64,000 nt of DNA from Carya illinoinensis (taxonomy: Eukaryota > Streptophyta > Magnoliopsida > Fagales > Juglandaceae). A model generated the notes under the pieces. It saw nothing but the letters and a program-made list of their open reading frames with translations, ran no database searches and was not told the DNA's origin. The stretch spans positions 17,180,001 to 17,244,000 of the forward strand of contig NC_056755.1 in NCBI RefSeq assembly GCF_018687715.1, in the 5' to 3' direction. Positions within the stretch are counted from its first letter, which is position 1. Each line of letters begins with the position of its first letter. Both the position numbers and the translations under genes were made by a program. Of the stretch, positions 1-12,042 are shown piece after piece.

Positions 1-2225
1 TGTCGAGCGTCAGTCGAGCGTTTGAATCTGCCTCAATTCGCTCGAGCGGCCAAAAGCCTCCGCTCGAGCGATCTTGTAAAATCTGCAATACGAAATTTTG
101 CAAGTCATCACATGTGCTTATCCATTGCTAGATGTGTCAACTTTTAGCACAGGTGTTGGATTTATAATCTGCAGTTATATAAATCTATAAGGGAAGACCC
201 TTTTTATGTTTTATGGTCATCGTTGCAACCCTGTACTGGCAGATTAATAGGTTCGGCATTATAGCACAGCTGCACCATACATATATCTATGACACACAGT
301 GGTAACAAATGTATTTTGCATCTTTTTTGCAGTTTTTACTCCATCTAAATCCCCCCCTTGATAGGCATTGAAACAACAAATATGTGATTTCTACATAGTG
401 TTCCGATATTTGCAATGAAGTTATTGTCAATCAATATTCTGGAAGTTTGATATATGATCAAATTTGCTTCTCTATTATTTACTAAGGTGAATAAGTGATA
501 TCTTAGCATTTGCAGTGTCTTACAAAAGCCGAGTATATTATCACTTATGTATTGCTACTTTGTAGGATTCATGTATCTCATAGTGTTTAGCCAAATCACT
601 TCTGCTGCACAGGTGGCAGATTATGCTATTCTCAATTTAGCCTATTAATTGGTCTACCATTTCATTTATCCCATTTACTTGGATTGAGTTTATTGGATTT
701 GATAATAAATACCTAATGGCAGTGCATTACACCATACTTTTAGGAGGATTGATATGGATGTTCGCCAAACTTCATGTATACCTCTTTTCATGTATGTTAT
801 AATCATTGGGCACATGCCAGTGAGTAAGTCCTTCATCAAGCAAACTAATTGTGGTAAAAGGGATTTTTGTTTTTGTTGACTTCCTTGATACCTGTCATTC
901 CATCTTCAACTTATTAGATTCACATTACACAACTTGGAAGTGAAAGAGCAATAGTGAATATACATAGCTTACTGAAAAAGCTACAACATAGTGTCTGACA
1001 TAAGCAGATCATACCCATAAGCATCATATTCTCATGTCACTTTATAACTATAGCAATCACACTAGATTTTGGCTTTTCATTAAAAGAGTTTATCAAAACA
1101 TGAGTAAGTTCGTTGATCTAAAATACCACTCAACTCTATGTATATGTAGAAGAGCACCTTTATACGTTCACATAACAACTGCTCACCATAGGGGCTGGAA
1201 AGTGTTTTTGCAGCTCCCATTATCCATTGTCTTATGTGAAAGCTAGCTGTTTTTTGCATCATTCAGCTCTCTTTCTGGATAGCATAGAGAGTAAGTCATT
1301 ATACCAAATAATGGTCTTCAACACATAGGTGTAGAAACATCGGGAGCAGTAGTTTTCATATATAAGACTTGAGGAATATAAGCAGTGAATACGTGACCCT
1401 AAATCTATATTTTCTGAAATCTTCCACCTAGATAATCTTCAGAAAATTCATATGTGAATTTTCTTCTGCTAGGTAGCAATGAACCTAGCAATGTTTTTTG
1501 GAATATTAATGATTACTAATTGAAGATTATGAACAACCCAAGATACATTGTATATGCCTATCATCTTCTAATATTTAACCAATACAATGACTAACAGAAG
1601 ATAAATGGAATTAGCAGCTGGATACTATCACATTCTTGTCATTATGTTAAGCAACGAAAGTTTATAACATCATATTACCCAATTATGCACAAACCTCCCA
1701 TACATAAAGATGCATAGATGGCATTTCTTACCAAAATTAAGGAAAGGCCAAACCTTTGTGCTGAAACTTTGCTCAACACCCTTCATATGGCAGCATATGA
1801 ATAGCATATCAAAGTAGTTGGTTGTGGCTGACCCGCCTCAGCCCCCATCATTCTGCAAAAGGACATTTACCACATTCAACCCTCACGATTGACAACATAA
1901 GCTACATATTTATCACTAACAGGCTGTATTTGTAATAAAATCTGCATCAACTCAAGAGAGAGGGTCATGTGAAGACAGGAACATGGGGTTGGGGTTGGGG
2001 TTGTGGGTATAGGTTTGTTAAATGATACCTAAAGGCTGTTTATAAACACCAATAAACAGGTGCTACATTATGATGAAGCTATTTTATCCTAGACCTTATG
2101 TCTGGATCTTTTCGCCTTTTAATACCTTGACCAAGTTTAAAAAAATAAAATAAAAATAAAGCATAATAATAAATACATAAGGAGAGCATGAAGACAGTGA
2201 GATAACCAAATAAAAACAGTTTAAT
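1..2225. other. Intergenic DNA, no gene recognised
   Basis: No open reading frame here resembles a known protein and there is no splice-like exon series. The first 85 bases hold several TCGAGCG motifs, two of them inside CTCGAGCG palindromic contexts, which looks like the edge of a repeat running in from the left. Around 1985-2007 there are four closely spaced G-runs. This stretch should contain the 3' end of the CACTA element whose transposase begins just to the right, but I could not identify a terminal CACTA motif with confidence. Confidence 0.5.
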
Positions 2226-5200
2226 TTAGCACATACCATCTTTTGAATCTTGGGTTGCGTCATCGGCAAATTCAATACTGTCTTCATCGCTTCCACTACT
2301 ATTACCATCAGCATCGTCGATTCCCAGATCATCATCACTGCCATCATCCTCGTGGTCAGGTAAAGCAGATGGTTGATGTTCTGATATGGTCGAAGGGTCA
2401 ATCAATAATGGTTCTTTGTCTACCCTGTTCAATGGATTCATCAAGTATGGATCACTACATTGGGCATGCAGCACATCTCTAGCAATGGTTTCATCTTCCT
2501 GGAAAGCGTCATTGTCACCAGACTTTAGACCATCATCCGCATCGTTAACTGACGCAACTAAAGGAATGTTGTATACATGCCTACTCATTATCTTATGGAC
2601 CACATATCAACTACCCACCATACTAATATCTTTTAAGTAAAACACCTGCTGGGCTTGGCAGGCTAGAGCAAAAGGCTCATCTTTATACCATGTTCTAGAA
2701 GTGTTCAGGCTTGTTAGATGGTCGCCAATGCAAATCCCTCTTCTCTTATCACCAACATCCCACCAATCACATTGAAACAAATAGACCTTACGCCAACCCA
2801 TATATCTTAATTCTATAATATCATTCAAAACCCCATAGAAGTCAACGAGATTTAATTGATGTTCACCACAAACAACCAAACCGCTATTTTGAGTTCGTCG
2901 GTGCCTCTCACGATCCTGTGTCTGAAACCTAATTTCATTCATTATGCAGCCAGCGTACGACACAACCCACTTGTCGGGACCACATGCAAGTGCATATATT
3001 TCATCTGGTACACTAGTTGAATCCATCGCACGCTTCTCTCGAATCTATTTTCCAATCAAAAGACAAAACCAATCACATTATAAAATCTCGTTGACAATTA
3101 TACAACATTTTGGTTCAAAACATGTGGCATCGTCTAATTTTTACTTATTTTATACAACAGTTAAGATTGAATTTGTTTAGCATTTTGTTATCTTATGGAT
3201 TCAAATGGCATGCACATTTAACCGGGGTACGTATCGCGAAGGTTGTATGAATCAAGAGAAATATGTACGTGTTTCTTGAACCACCCAGGAAATTGAGCTT
3301 GGTGCCTGCGCTCAATGTTGGTTGCTCCTTCCCTTGTAATCATGTTATAATAGTCACTGCAAAATAGAGTCGTATCACTTTACGGTGTAATCTGTATCCG
3401 ATCAGTACTCTGGGCTTCACACAAAATTAAATATCACTTACTCGAGGTATTGCTCAATCTCGCCACAGTTATTGAGAACATACCAGTGGGCTCTTGAGAA
3501 TAATTTCTCGGCTAGCATGTGAATGTTTGCCGCCCCTAACGTACCTTTTGTGAGAATACAGAGAAAAATTCTTCATTACGTTGTTCTTGAATGTTTGAGT
3601 TTCTTTCAACCTATTGATATTTGGTCTCAATGTCGTTGAGATACATTGAGCAAAACGTCAGACACTCAACATGAACATATGCTTCAGCAATTGAACCCTC
3701 AAGGCAGGCTTTGTTCCGGACATACCGCTTGAACTTCCCCAGGTACCTCTCAAAAGAATACATCCACCTGTATTGCACTGGTCCAGCAAGTAATGCCTCG
3801 TCCAGCAAATGAATTGCGAGGTGCACCATTATATCAAAAAATGCAGGTGGAAATATCATCTCGAGTTTACATAGGATGATAGAAATATTTGCCTGTAGCC
3901 GATGCAATGATTCATAAGTCAATGTTCGAGCACACAATTCCCTGAAAAATGTACTTAACTCGGTCAAAGCTAGCCGAATGTCGGGCCGCAGATAACCACC
4001 AATAGCGACGGGAAGCAAACGTTGGAGAAAAATGTGGCAGTCATGACTTTTCATTCCGGAAATTTTGCCTTCACCAATATTCACACACCGAGCAATATTA
4101 GAGGCGAAGCCATCTGGAAAAGTAACCTGTGATACCCACTCATAAAAGGATATTCTCTCATTATGGTTTAGTGTGTAACATGCAAGACTCATTCGGCAAC
4201 GATCACCATCTGGACGTAAGTATAATTCCTTCCTCAGTCTGAATTGTTCCAAATCCCTTCGCGCATTTGCAGTGTCCTTACTCTTTCCATCAATACTCAG
4301 CAAGGTGCCCAACACGCTATCATAGATGTTTTTCTCAATATGCATTACATCTAGGTTGTGCCTCAATTCCACGTCTTGCCAGTATGGGAGATCAAAGAAG
4401 ATGCTTTTCTTTGTCCAATTGAATTCTTGTGGTGCCCGTTTCCTCTTCCGTGAAGTTTTCCCAAACTGCATGTCGACGACCATGAGTAATTGCTCAAGTA
4501 TAGATTGGGGCATAGGGATTGATGGTTGAAGCCGATCATTGTTCGCACCATTGAAAGCATGTTTATTCTTTCTCTAAGGGTGGTCCAGCGCCAACCATCA
4601 ACAGTGGCCCATATAACAATGTTTATGCCCATAGGCGAACCACATAGATTCAGTATCTACATTGCACACAAGACATGCCAACTTCCCCTTGGTGCTCCAC
4701 CCAGAAAGATTCGCATATGCAGAAAAATCATTTATAGTCCAGAGTAAAAATGCATGTAATCGGAAAACATCGGAACTGAATGTATCATATGTCTCAATAC
4801 CAACCTCTCATAATTCTTTCAATTCATCAATTAAAGGACGCAGGAAGACATCGATATTATTTCCTGGTGATTTAAGACCAGCTATCAAACATGTCAATAG
4901 AAAGTATGGGTCTTTCATGCAAGACCAAGGTGGCAAGTTGTACGGCAGAAGTATGACTGGCCATATACTATAGGGCTTGCTCATGTTATTGAACGGGTTG
5001 AATCCGTCACTCGCAAGTCCAAGACGTACATTACAAGAATCTTTGGCAAACCAATCATGTTTCCTGTCAAAAGCTTTCCACACTTTGGAATCAGTTGGAT
5101 GCCTCATACAACTGGAATCATCAATACGCCCCTCTTTATGCCATCGCATCGCTTCTGCTGTCTTCTTCGACATATAAAGTCGTTGCAGCCTAGGCTTCAA

Positions 5201-6004
5201 TGAAAAATAACGCATCACTTTTTGAGGTACCCGGTGTTTACTTGTCATTGACACCCACCTAGATGCTTTGCATTTAGGGCACTCATCTTTCTCTTCATCT
5301 TCTTTCCAAAACAAGATACAGTCATTGGGGCATACATGAATTTTGGTGTAACTAAATCCCAACCCACGCTCTAGCTACCATGCATCATTATAGTCTTGAG
5401 GCAAGAGAGCAGTCGGGAAGGCAGATTTCAATAGCCTTAGCACCATGTTAAATGACTTCACATTCCAACCACTGATAGTCTTGATGTGCAGCAACTTCAC
5501 CATAAATGATAGCTTTGAGTAGTTAGTACACTCAGGATAGAGCAGACGTCATGCATCCTCTACGTACTGTTCAAATATATTGTGACTTGATGACCGGACG
5601 TTGCTAGGTTCAACATGATCATCGTCACTGCCACCAGCATTTAAACCGATTGTTCTATCCACGAAGGATCCCACCCGGATGTCATCTAACATCTCATCAA
5701 CGTCATCAATGTACTCGCCAACCTCATCTCCATCATCCTCATCATCTGACCAGTTGGCATGAAAATGATCATCTTCTCCATGAAATATCCAGTTCGTATA
5801 ACTTCTATCAATCCCTCGCAAGAACAGATAATCCCTCACAACAGTAAATGGTTGAAAAAAATTATTACGACATATCCGACAGGGGCACCTAATGGAGTCA
5901 CTGGTTGGCGCATTGGATTGCGCCATGGCAAGGAAATGGTTTACTCCTTCGGCATATTCATGGAACCACAATCTATCTTTAATATGCATCCAAGATTTAT
6001 CCAT
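2226..6004 (-). pseudogene. TNP2-like CACTA transposase (broken)
   Basis: This is a decayed transposase that in active relatives cuts and moves En/Spm-type elements. Reading along the minus strand from 6004, MDKSWM opens a transposase-associated domain with CPCRIC cysteines (5549-6004). Next comes a Transposase_21 region (4808-5362, HVCPNDCILFW, RLGLASDGFNPF). DUF4218 follows (3611-4513, HNLDVMHIEKN, KSHDCHIFLQRLLP), then DUF4216 (2607-3026) and an acidic tail (2226-2603). The order matches the TNP2 family. It is interrupted by several in-frame stops and frame changes. One is TGA at a conserved tryptophan just before YVVHKIM (about 2604-2606). Another is TGA after KEL at the end of the 4808-5362 block. 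A third falls at the arginine of GHC(R)WLALDHP near 4600. No functional protein can be made. Confidence 0.9.
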
Positions 6005-9000
6005 TTAATTCTTGTTAACAAAAAAAAAAGGACACAACAAATTTTCCCAATATAACTTAATATGAAGTTGACTTTTCAAGACCGGATAATGGTAGGTCCC
6101 TGACAAATTTAAATGGATAAAACAATATTCAGCCATGACGTAGAAAAAAAAAGAACCATTGCAGAGGGAAGTTGCATGGGTGAGGCTCTCAAGCAATAAG
6201 TTTACTGCAAGGCACACAGTAACTGTAGTCTATGATGCATGAGTAAGAAGCATGCAAGAACTTAACCCAGCCATGAAGTAGGTTGTACAAGAACAATCGT
6301 GAAAAATGTAATTATCCAACCTCCTAAATGTTCATTTTTTACCAACTAGTGGACAAATATACATGGTAGTTAATTTTTAGGAGTTATTTTCCATAAATAC
6401 AGACTTTGGCTGTCCAAAAGGGCATTCTATGGGAAGTGCTGCTATTCAACCAAATCAGTCAGAGGGGAAAAAAAAACAAGTTAAAGTTGGTTGAGTGGGC
6501 AACAGAAGAATTCAAGTTGGCTGATAAAGAATTAAGAGAAATGTGAGAAGTTAGGATTTATTGCCCAATAATGTAAGTGCACTGTCATTGACATATACAT
6601 TACAAATCTTATATACATCCCCTATTCGCTACTGCATAATTACCAATTCTGCTCCAAAAAATCCCCATAGGGAGGGCAACAACATGCTGGAAATGCAGTC
6701 CATCTAAACAACCATTTTAGGCTGTGCCACATAATGAACTTTGTCATGAAATGTCCAGAATCATATAATCTTCTACACAATTACAATAGCTATATGTGTT
6801 TAATATGCAAGCTAGCAAGGTAAAAATATCAAGATTTGAAACACTATGGGTAAACCACAATAGTATGACATAAATGTGCACTCCTACTACAAATGACCAA
6901 ACAAAACCAATGGGATCATTAAGGATAACAGGAAAAAAAAATGTAAAAGGTCACTTTGTGTAAACAACCATATTTTGTGAGCGTTAGGTACTGCATGTAG
7001 TCTATAACTATGTCATTTGCTGGTCATCAGATACAGTTTTGCATATTCACTATAAACTTTGACAAGTGTAATTCACTCAAGCAGTCAGATGCTCGAGTTT
7101 ATTTGTTTTCAAACTATTAGACTCCGAATATGTTAACAAATAGGCTATAGAACATGGACTTCTAGATAGATTTGTCAACATTGGACTACCTATCTTAAAA
7201 TCTAAATAAAAATAAAATGAGCACAAGTACATATGCATAATACCAGAAAACGGCATTATATGTTACAAATAAACTTCACGAATTAGATGCCAAAATTTGT
7301 TAAATAAATTAGTAGTGCGATGATTTTATAAAAAATCATGGTCTCTCAAACAATGATTGACATTGTTGCCCTAAACAGCTTATACATTTTTCCAATTATG
7401 TGGCTCTTTGAGTGGGTACCATAAAACATTTTGTAAGATTACAATTCGGAGAAATTTAGCATATTAACTGAAAAAACAGCCAACAATGGAAGAAATGAAA
7501 ATAGTCCCAAAACAGATATTAAATAGCATGCACTTAATGTTTTGGCAAACAGGGCTCCCCTTTAGTGTGTCATTATTTATTAAATTAATAAAAAGAATCA
7601 AGAGATAATGTCAACAAAGGGAAGTTGCATTAACATCAATCAATAAACACTAAGAAATGGTTAAGAAGTGGACAACAGAATCATACATGAGAGAACAAAA
7701 CATGTAAATGAAAAATACTAAACAAGTGTGTTCAGATGGTGGGTTATAGCTACATGCGAAGGAGAGTCAAATCCCTCACTCCACAATGATACCTGCGGCC
7801 ATTATTTCGAAATTATATGGGAGGAGACACAAGGCTAAGTCAAATTAAATGAGAGTGCCTGCTGTTGACAAGCTTATACCATCACACTACTCCAGACATA
7901 TAAGCAGAACAAAGGCAGACTAAATGGTGACAGAATCAAAAATAAAAATAAAAATCTGGTGTGAAATTGAAGGAGTAGCTTAAGTCATGTTATAGGTTCA
8001 CGAGAAGGAGAAAATGACACTGGAAATATAACTTTTCACCTTCAATTAAATTACAAAGCAATTACAGAGTTTATACATAAACCCAGGCTACTACTTTATC
8101 TTCACACAAGTAAAAAGCAATAAAAGAGTCCTAAGATCATTATGTAAATGCTAATTAAAAAGTCACCGCAATTATTAAACGTCAAATTTCGCAGCTGAAG
8201 TAAATTGAGACCATGCAGCAACTGATAATAGGGAAGAACTATATCCGATTACACTAGGATGTTATGAAAGAATGTAATGATACTGTCGGTGATGGAGGCA
8301 AGAGCCCAAGCAAGCAAGAATGGTATAGTCAGAATTGGAACCAGTTATATCGACGCCGAACCCTTGCACGCTACTTTTGACCAATCAAACGGGAAACTTC
8401 ATGAGGTTAGACAACATAAAAACAGTACCAAACCTCCGATATAACTGACATGTTAGTTAAATATATATCCAAAACTCCCATCTTCTAGGACTGTTAGCGA
8501 AACAATAAAGGTACAAAAATATATTTATTCAGTTTTAATCTCCCAAACTTCAAACTGTAATTTTTTCTGCCAAAATGGAAAAACCACCAGAACAGACCAC
8601 TAAGAATAAAGTACGATCAAATCTTTCCCATGGCATCAATTACTACATGTAATATACGGAGGGTTCATGGTTGATTCAAGATATCCACCGAGGTAAATTG
8701 CAGCATACAAAATTATGATGAATTCTGGAAAAAACTGAAGACATGAAAAGAGACGGCATGCCGGTTAATAAATTCCCAAAAACAGAGTTGGCAATAGTAC
8801 ATCGGTGAAAATAACAACCATTAAATAAAATATTCACTCAGTATTTCAAGCAATAATCAAAGATAGAATGACAACAACTCACAAATTAACCGACACAACA
8901 AAAAAGGGTAAATCAACCTTCTCACATCTGTCATGTCCTAGACTATTGAAGAGGATCAATTTATCACATATTTCACTATTTACATGCAAATCCTTCGGGT

Positions 9001-9523
9001 GATATAAATCTACCAAGAAATAAGGCTTTATCCATTCATCTTACATCTCAACAATTTAAAGCCTCACAAACAAAAAAATATAGCATAACAGGGGCAACAA
9101 AGCATGGAAAATGAAGGTTTGTATATACATACCGTAGCTCCATTGCAGTCATTGTTGATAGCTCACAGTAAAGGGAGCCGAAACATAGGGGAGATTTTTG
9201 TAAGTATCAGTGAAGGGAAAGGGCTGACCTACGTGAGACAGCTAGGAACCATGGACATATGCCGATACTACTGCCAATTGAAACCAGCAAAATCAATCGG
9301 TATTGGCTAGAAATATTGTCACCGTCAACAACGATTTGGAGGTTGCTGGTTCATCACAGATGGATAACTTCAGCAACTGCATTTACAATCTTTGATAATC
9401 TTTGGTTCGGTGATTTTCAGAGCTAGGGCTGTGGGTTTCGCCCAAATTATGGTATGGAAATGATAGAGGGTCGACTGGCGAGAAGAGAGGGAAAATAAGA
9501 TCCTACGGGCGCTATGTAGGGCC
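6005..9523 (-). other. 5' non-coding region of CACTA copy 1, no gene seen
   Basis: About 3.5 kb without a supportable reading frame lies between the transposase start and the TATA-like box at 9524-9533. If the element model is right, this is 5' leader plus intron(s) of the transposase transcript. I could not place splice sites reliably. Nothing else recognisable is present. Confidence 0.35.
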
Positions 9524-9533
9524 CTTTTATATA
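9524..9533 (-). promoter_or_regulatory. TATA box candidate of CACTA copy 1
   Basis: On the minus strand the sequence TATATAAAAG is followed by GC-rich DNA (GGGCCC). It lies directly inside the palindromic subterminal repeats, where promoters sit in En/Spm-type elements. Position and sequence fit; activity is not shown. Confidence 0.45.
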
Positions 9534-9542
9534 AGTCAGCTA

Positions 9543-9640
9543 TTGTGACGACTTTAGGTTGTCACAAAAGGAATTAGTCATCAATTTAATGGATACAATT
9601 TTCAGTGACGATTTTATGTCGTTATAACAAACACTTGCTG
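9543..9640. repeat. Palindromic subterminal repeats of CACTA copy 1
   Basis: TTGTGAC at 9543-9549 pairs with GTCACAA at 9561-9567 around an ACTTTAGG-type centre. A second diverged copy (GTGACGATTTTATGTCGTTAT) starts near 9604, and a single TTGTGAC arm lies near 9657. Short inverted motifs of this kind, repeated near the ends, are binding sites for TNPA-type proteins in the CACTA family. Binding here is inferred. Confidence 0.55.
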
Positions 9641-9679
9641 GGCAAAATTTGACTTATTGTGACAAAAACATTTTTGGTG

Positions 9680-10500
9680 TGCATTATTTGCCGAGAATGC
9701 CCATTTTTATTGTCAACTTCAACAATCATTTTTGGAGACAGGATTTTTGTGAAAATACATATGTATTTCCTGGCAATTTATCTTCTGCCGAAAAAAAAAA
9801 TGGTGGCAACAAGTAGATTTTGTTGTAGATATATAAATTGCGCAAGGAAAGACTCATCAACATTCATCCCAAGATTCTTTAATTTTTCAGCTAGATTTGA
9901 CATTTAAAGGAAATGTCCACACATCCCACGTCTACCATCAAATTTCATGGTGTAAGTTTAGCCATTAATGTTCTAGCAAGAGATTTATATACTGAAAAGA
10001 AATATTTTTTTCACAATTTTAATGAATCCCTTAATAGTCTAATATTTGGGAAGCGTTGACTTAATATTAATATTCACTAAACTCATTCGCATAAACATAA
10101 AACTGAATCTGTTTGATATTTCCTAAGAGTGGTATAAATTTTTTTCTCCGTTCGGAGTGCCAAATCAATATACAGGACACCAAGGTGAAACAGGTCCGAA
10201 CAAGGATCAAACAAATTAGGCACGTGAATGGAGCAAAATAAGAACTGAAATTGGAATAAGAATAAATGCTTACAATATTAATGCTTTGAGTTGTCAAAAA
10301 ATAATATATAATCATTAAATACTACCACGACAGTAAAAGTAATAGCATACCAAAATTTTAATCATTATAGTGATTCCCTTTCACCTTATAGATTTAATTA
10401 ATAATGTTTCCTTAATTCATTACGAGTATTTAAATCCCAAACAAATCATGTCATAGACTCATATGGACATTAAATTTCAAACAAGCTTATGAATATTTGT
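9680..10500. other. Intergenic DNA, no gene recognised
   Basis: AT-rich DNA with short chance reading frames only. A TAGTG occurs at about 10366-10370 but does not pair with a matching opposite end. Confidence 0.4.
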
Positions 10501-10770
10501 TTTTTTTTTTTTTTTTTTTTATAACCAAACTCTCATCTATTCAAAATCAAATATCCTTACAAATAAAGAGTTTATCAAGCCATATAGCTTGACTAATAAA
10601 AGAAGGACAATAATCTCACCACATATTAATATATATCTTCATTCCCCAAACGATGAGCAACCAAATTATCCAAACGGTAGACATGCACAACTTGAACCTC
10701 TTGAAAGTCAGTCATAAGTCTGCGAATGTCTTGAAAGATAGTATCCTAGTTATATAATTCAACCAAACCA
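10501..10770 (-). mobile_element. 5'-truncated LINE tail (RNase H end plus poly-A)
   Basis: A run of more than 20 T starts near 10501, which is a poly-A tail on the minus strand. Upstream of it the minus strand translates to DTIFQDIRRLMTDFQEV and HVYRLDNLVAHRLGN. That is the C-terminal end of the RNase H domain of plant L1-type LINEs, where a histidine and an asparagine-alanine-histidine pattern near the end are typical. The rest of the element is missing, as is usual for incomplete LINE reverse transcription. Its right edge near 10770 is approximate and I saw no clear target-site duplication. Confidence 0.6.
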
Positions 10771-11919
10771 ACTTTATTACCATCTTTATGTTACATTACC
10801 ACTACAAGCAGTGTTACATCTAACGAGGATGCAACATGAGACGGGTCATGATAAGAAGAATAAAGTTTTTTATTTTTATTGTTATTTTTATTTTTTTCAT
10901 TCAATTTTTTATATTCTTAATCACCCAGTAAATAAAAAATTTATCAAAATTTCAAGAAAAAGTCTTCTTGCAGGCCAAAAGCGGACCGAATCGCGCACCC
11001 ACGCTGACGTGGACTAAATGAAACGGCTCGTTTCGTCTGATAGAAGTTGATGCAGAAGTTGGGTTTAAAATGAAGATAAAACGGGAGATGATGCAGACGA
11101 CATGATTCTTTAAGCACTTCCAGTACCTCGGCCTCCCCTTCTGCTGCTGTGCAAGGGCTAATTCAGGTCTACTAACTCCGTCCCACTAAATTATTTTTTC
11201 AAAATAATGTGTTATTGACAGGAAAAAACAAGAAGAAAGCAAAATCATCACAACCGCCACCAAAGATGAGAACTTTTTTTTTTCTTTCCTAGTTTTGACT
11301 ATAATCTTAAATCCCCAAAGAAAGAAAGATGAAGTTGAATAGAGAAGATAAGAGGAGGCAAGAGAATGTGGCTATGAATTTCACCTGGAAGTAAATTTCA
11401 ACCAAGATTTAAAAAAAAAAAAAAAAAGAGAGAGTAAACAATCACATAAATAGATTTGGGGGAGTTGGCCGGAATTGTGAAATCGGAAGAGGGAGTGATT
11501 TGTGGTACAGTCTGTAGGATAAGAGGCTGGACTCGCTTAAATAGATACGAAGAGTGGAGACGAAGACGAAGACGTCAAACAGTGAAAATGGATAGCAGAG
11601 TGGAGACGAAGACGTCAAATCTCTCTTTATAATTTTCATCTTTTACTTTTTCTGTTTGATTTTTTTTTTTTAAATTAAAAAAAAAGTAAACATCTCCACA
11701 TAATCTTCGTACGCGGTTTGGTACGCTAACTGCTTGTATCTAGCAGTTCTCAAATTTCAAACGGTACCAACTATACGTGAGAATAGCATTTCTGTCCCAC
11801 AATACTTGCAAGATGGTATAAAAAGTGCCCCTGGAATAAAAGTAACAGAAATAAAATTAAAAAAAAAAAAGAAATAATAATAAAAAAAGAAAAGAAACAG
11901 ATATGGAACTAACAACACT
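10771..11919. other. Intergenic DNA downstream of the decarboxylase
   Basis: No gene is recognised. Between about 11549 and 11620 a segment of roughly 20 bases (GAGTGGAGACGAAGACG...) occurs twice. There are several A- and T-runs. Confidence 0.4.
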
Positions 11920-11925
11920 TTTATT
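11920..11925 (-). terminator. Candidate polyadenylation signal of the decarboxylase
   Basis: The minus strand reads AATAAA about 118 bases beyond the stop codon of the decarboxylase gene, a normal spacing for a plant 3' untranslated region. It is a short motif in AT-rich DNA and so only suggestive. Confidence 0.4.
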
Positions 11926-12042
11926 TTGTTTTCTCGCCTCTCAGATAATTCAAAGACTGCTTGACTGGGTTACGTGTTTTGACTTTGTCCACCCTCCGGC
12001 AAACAATCCAACTTGTAAAGACAAGTCGCATCACGTCAGACT

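Larger units (their letters stand above)
2226..9679 (-). mobile_element. Decayed CACTA (En/Spm) DNA transposon, copy 1
   Basis: The element is defined by a TNP2-type transposase pseudogene on the minus strand and by promoter-like and subterminal-repeat DNA upstream of it. At 9524-9533 the minus strand reads TATATAAAAG. Just outside lie inverted TTGTGAC...GTCACAA arms (9543-9567) and a second related copy near 9605-9630, a layout known from plant CACTA ends. The outer boundary near 9679 is inferred from the minus-strand sequence CACCAAAAATG, a one-base variant of CACTA. The left boundary is unknown and is placed at the end of the coding remnant. The 3.5 kb between coding start and TATA box would be a long 5' leader or intron. 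Confidence 0.5.

Noticed and set aside
9104..9310. Short frames near the CACTA copy 1 promoter as a separate gene
   Set aside because: No domain, wrong strand for the transposon transcript, and typical of chance frames in AT-rich DNA.
10366..10370. TAGTG as the right end of CACTA copy 1
   Set aside because: The adjoining sequence does not match any left-end candidate, and the palindromic subterminal repeats stop about 700 bases earlier.
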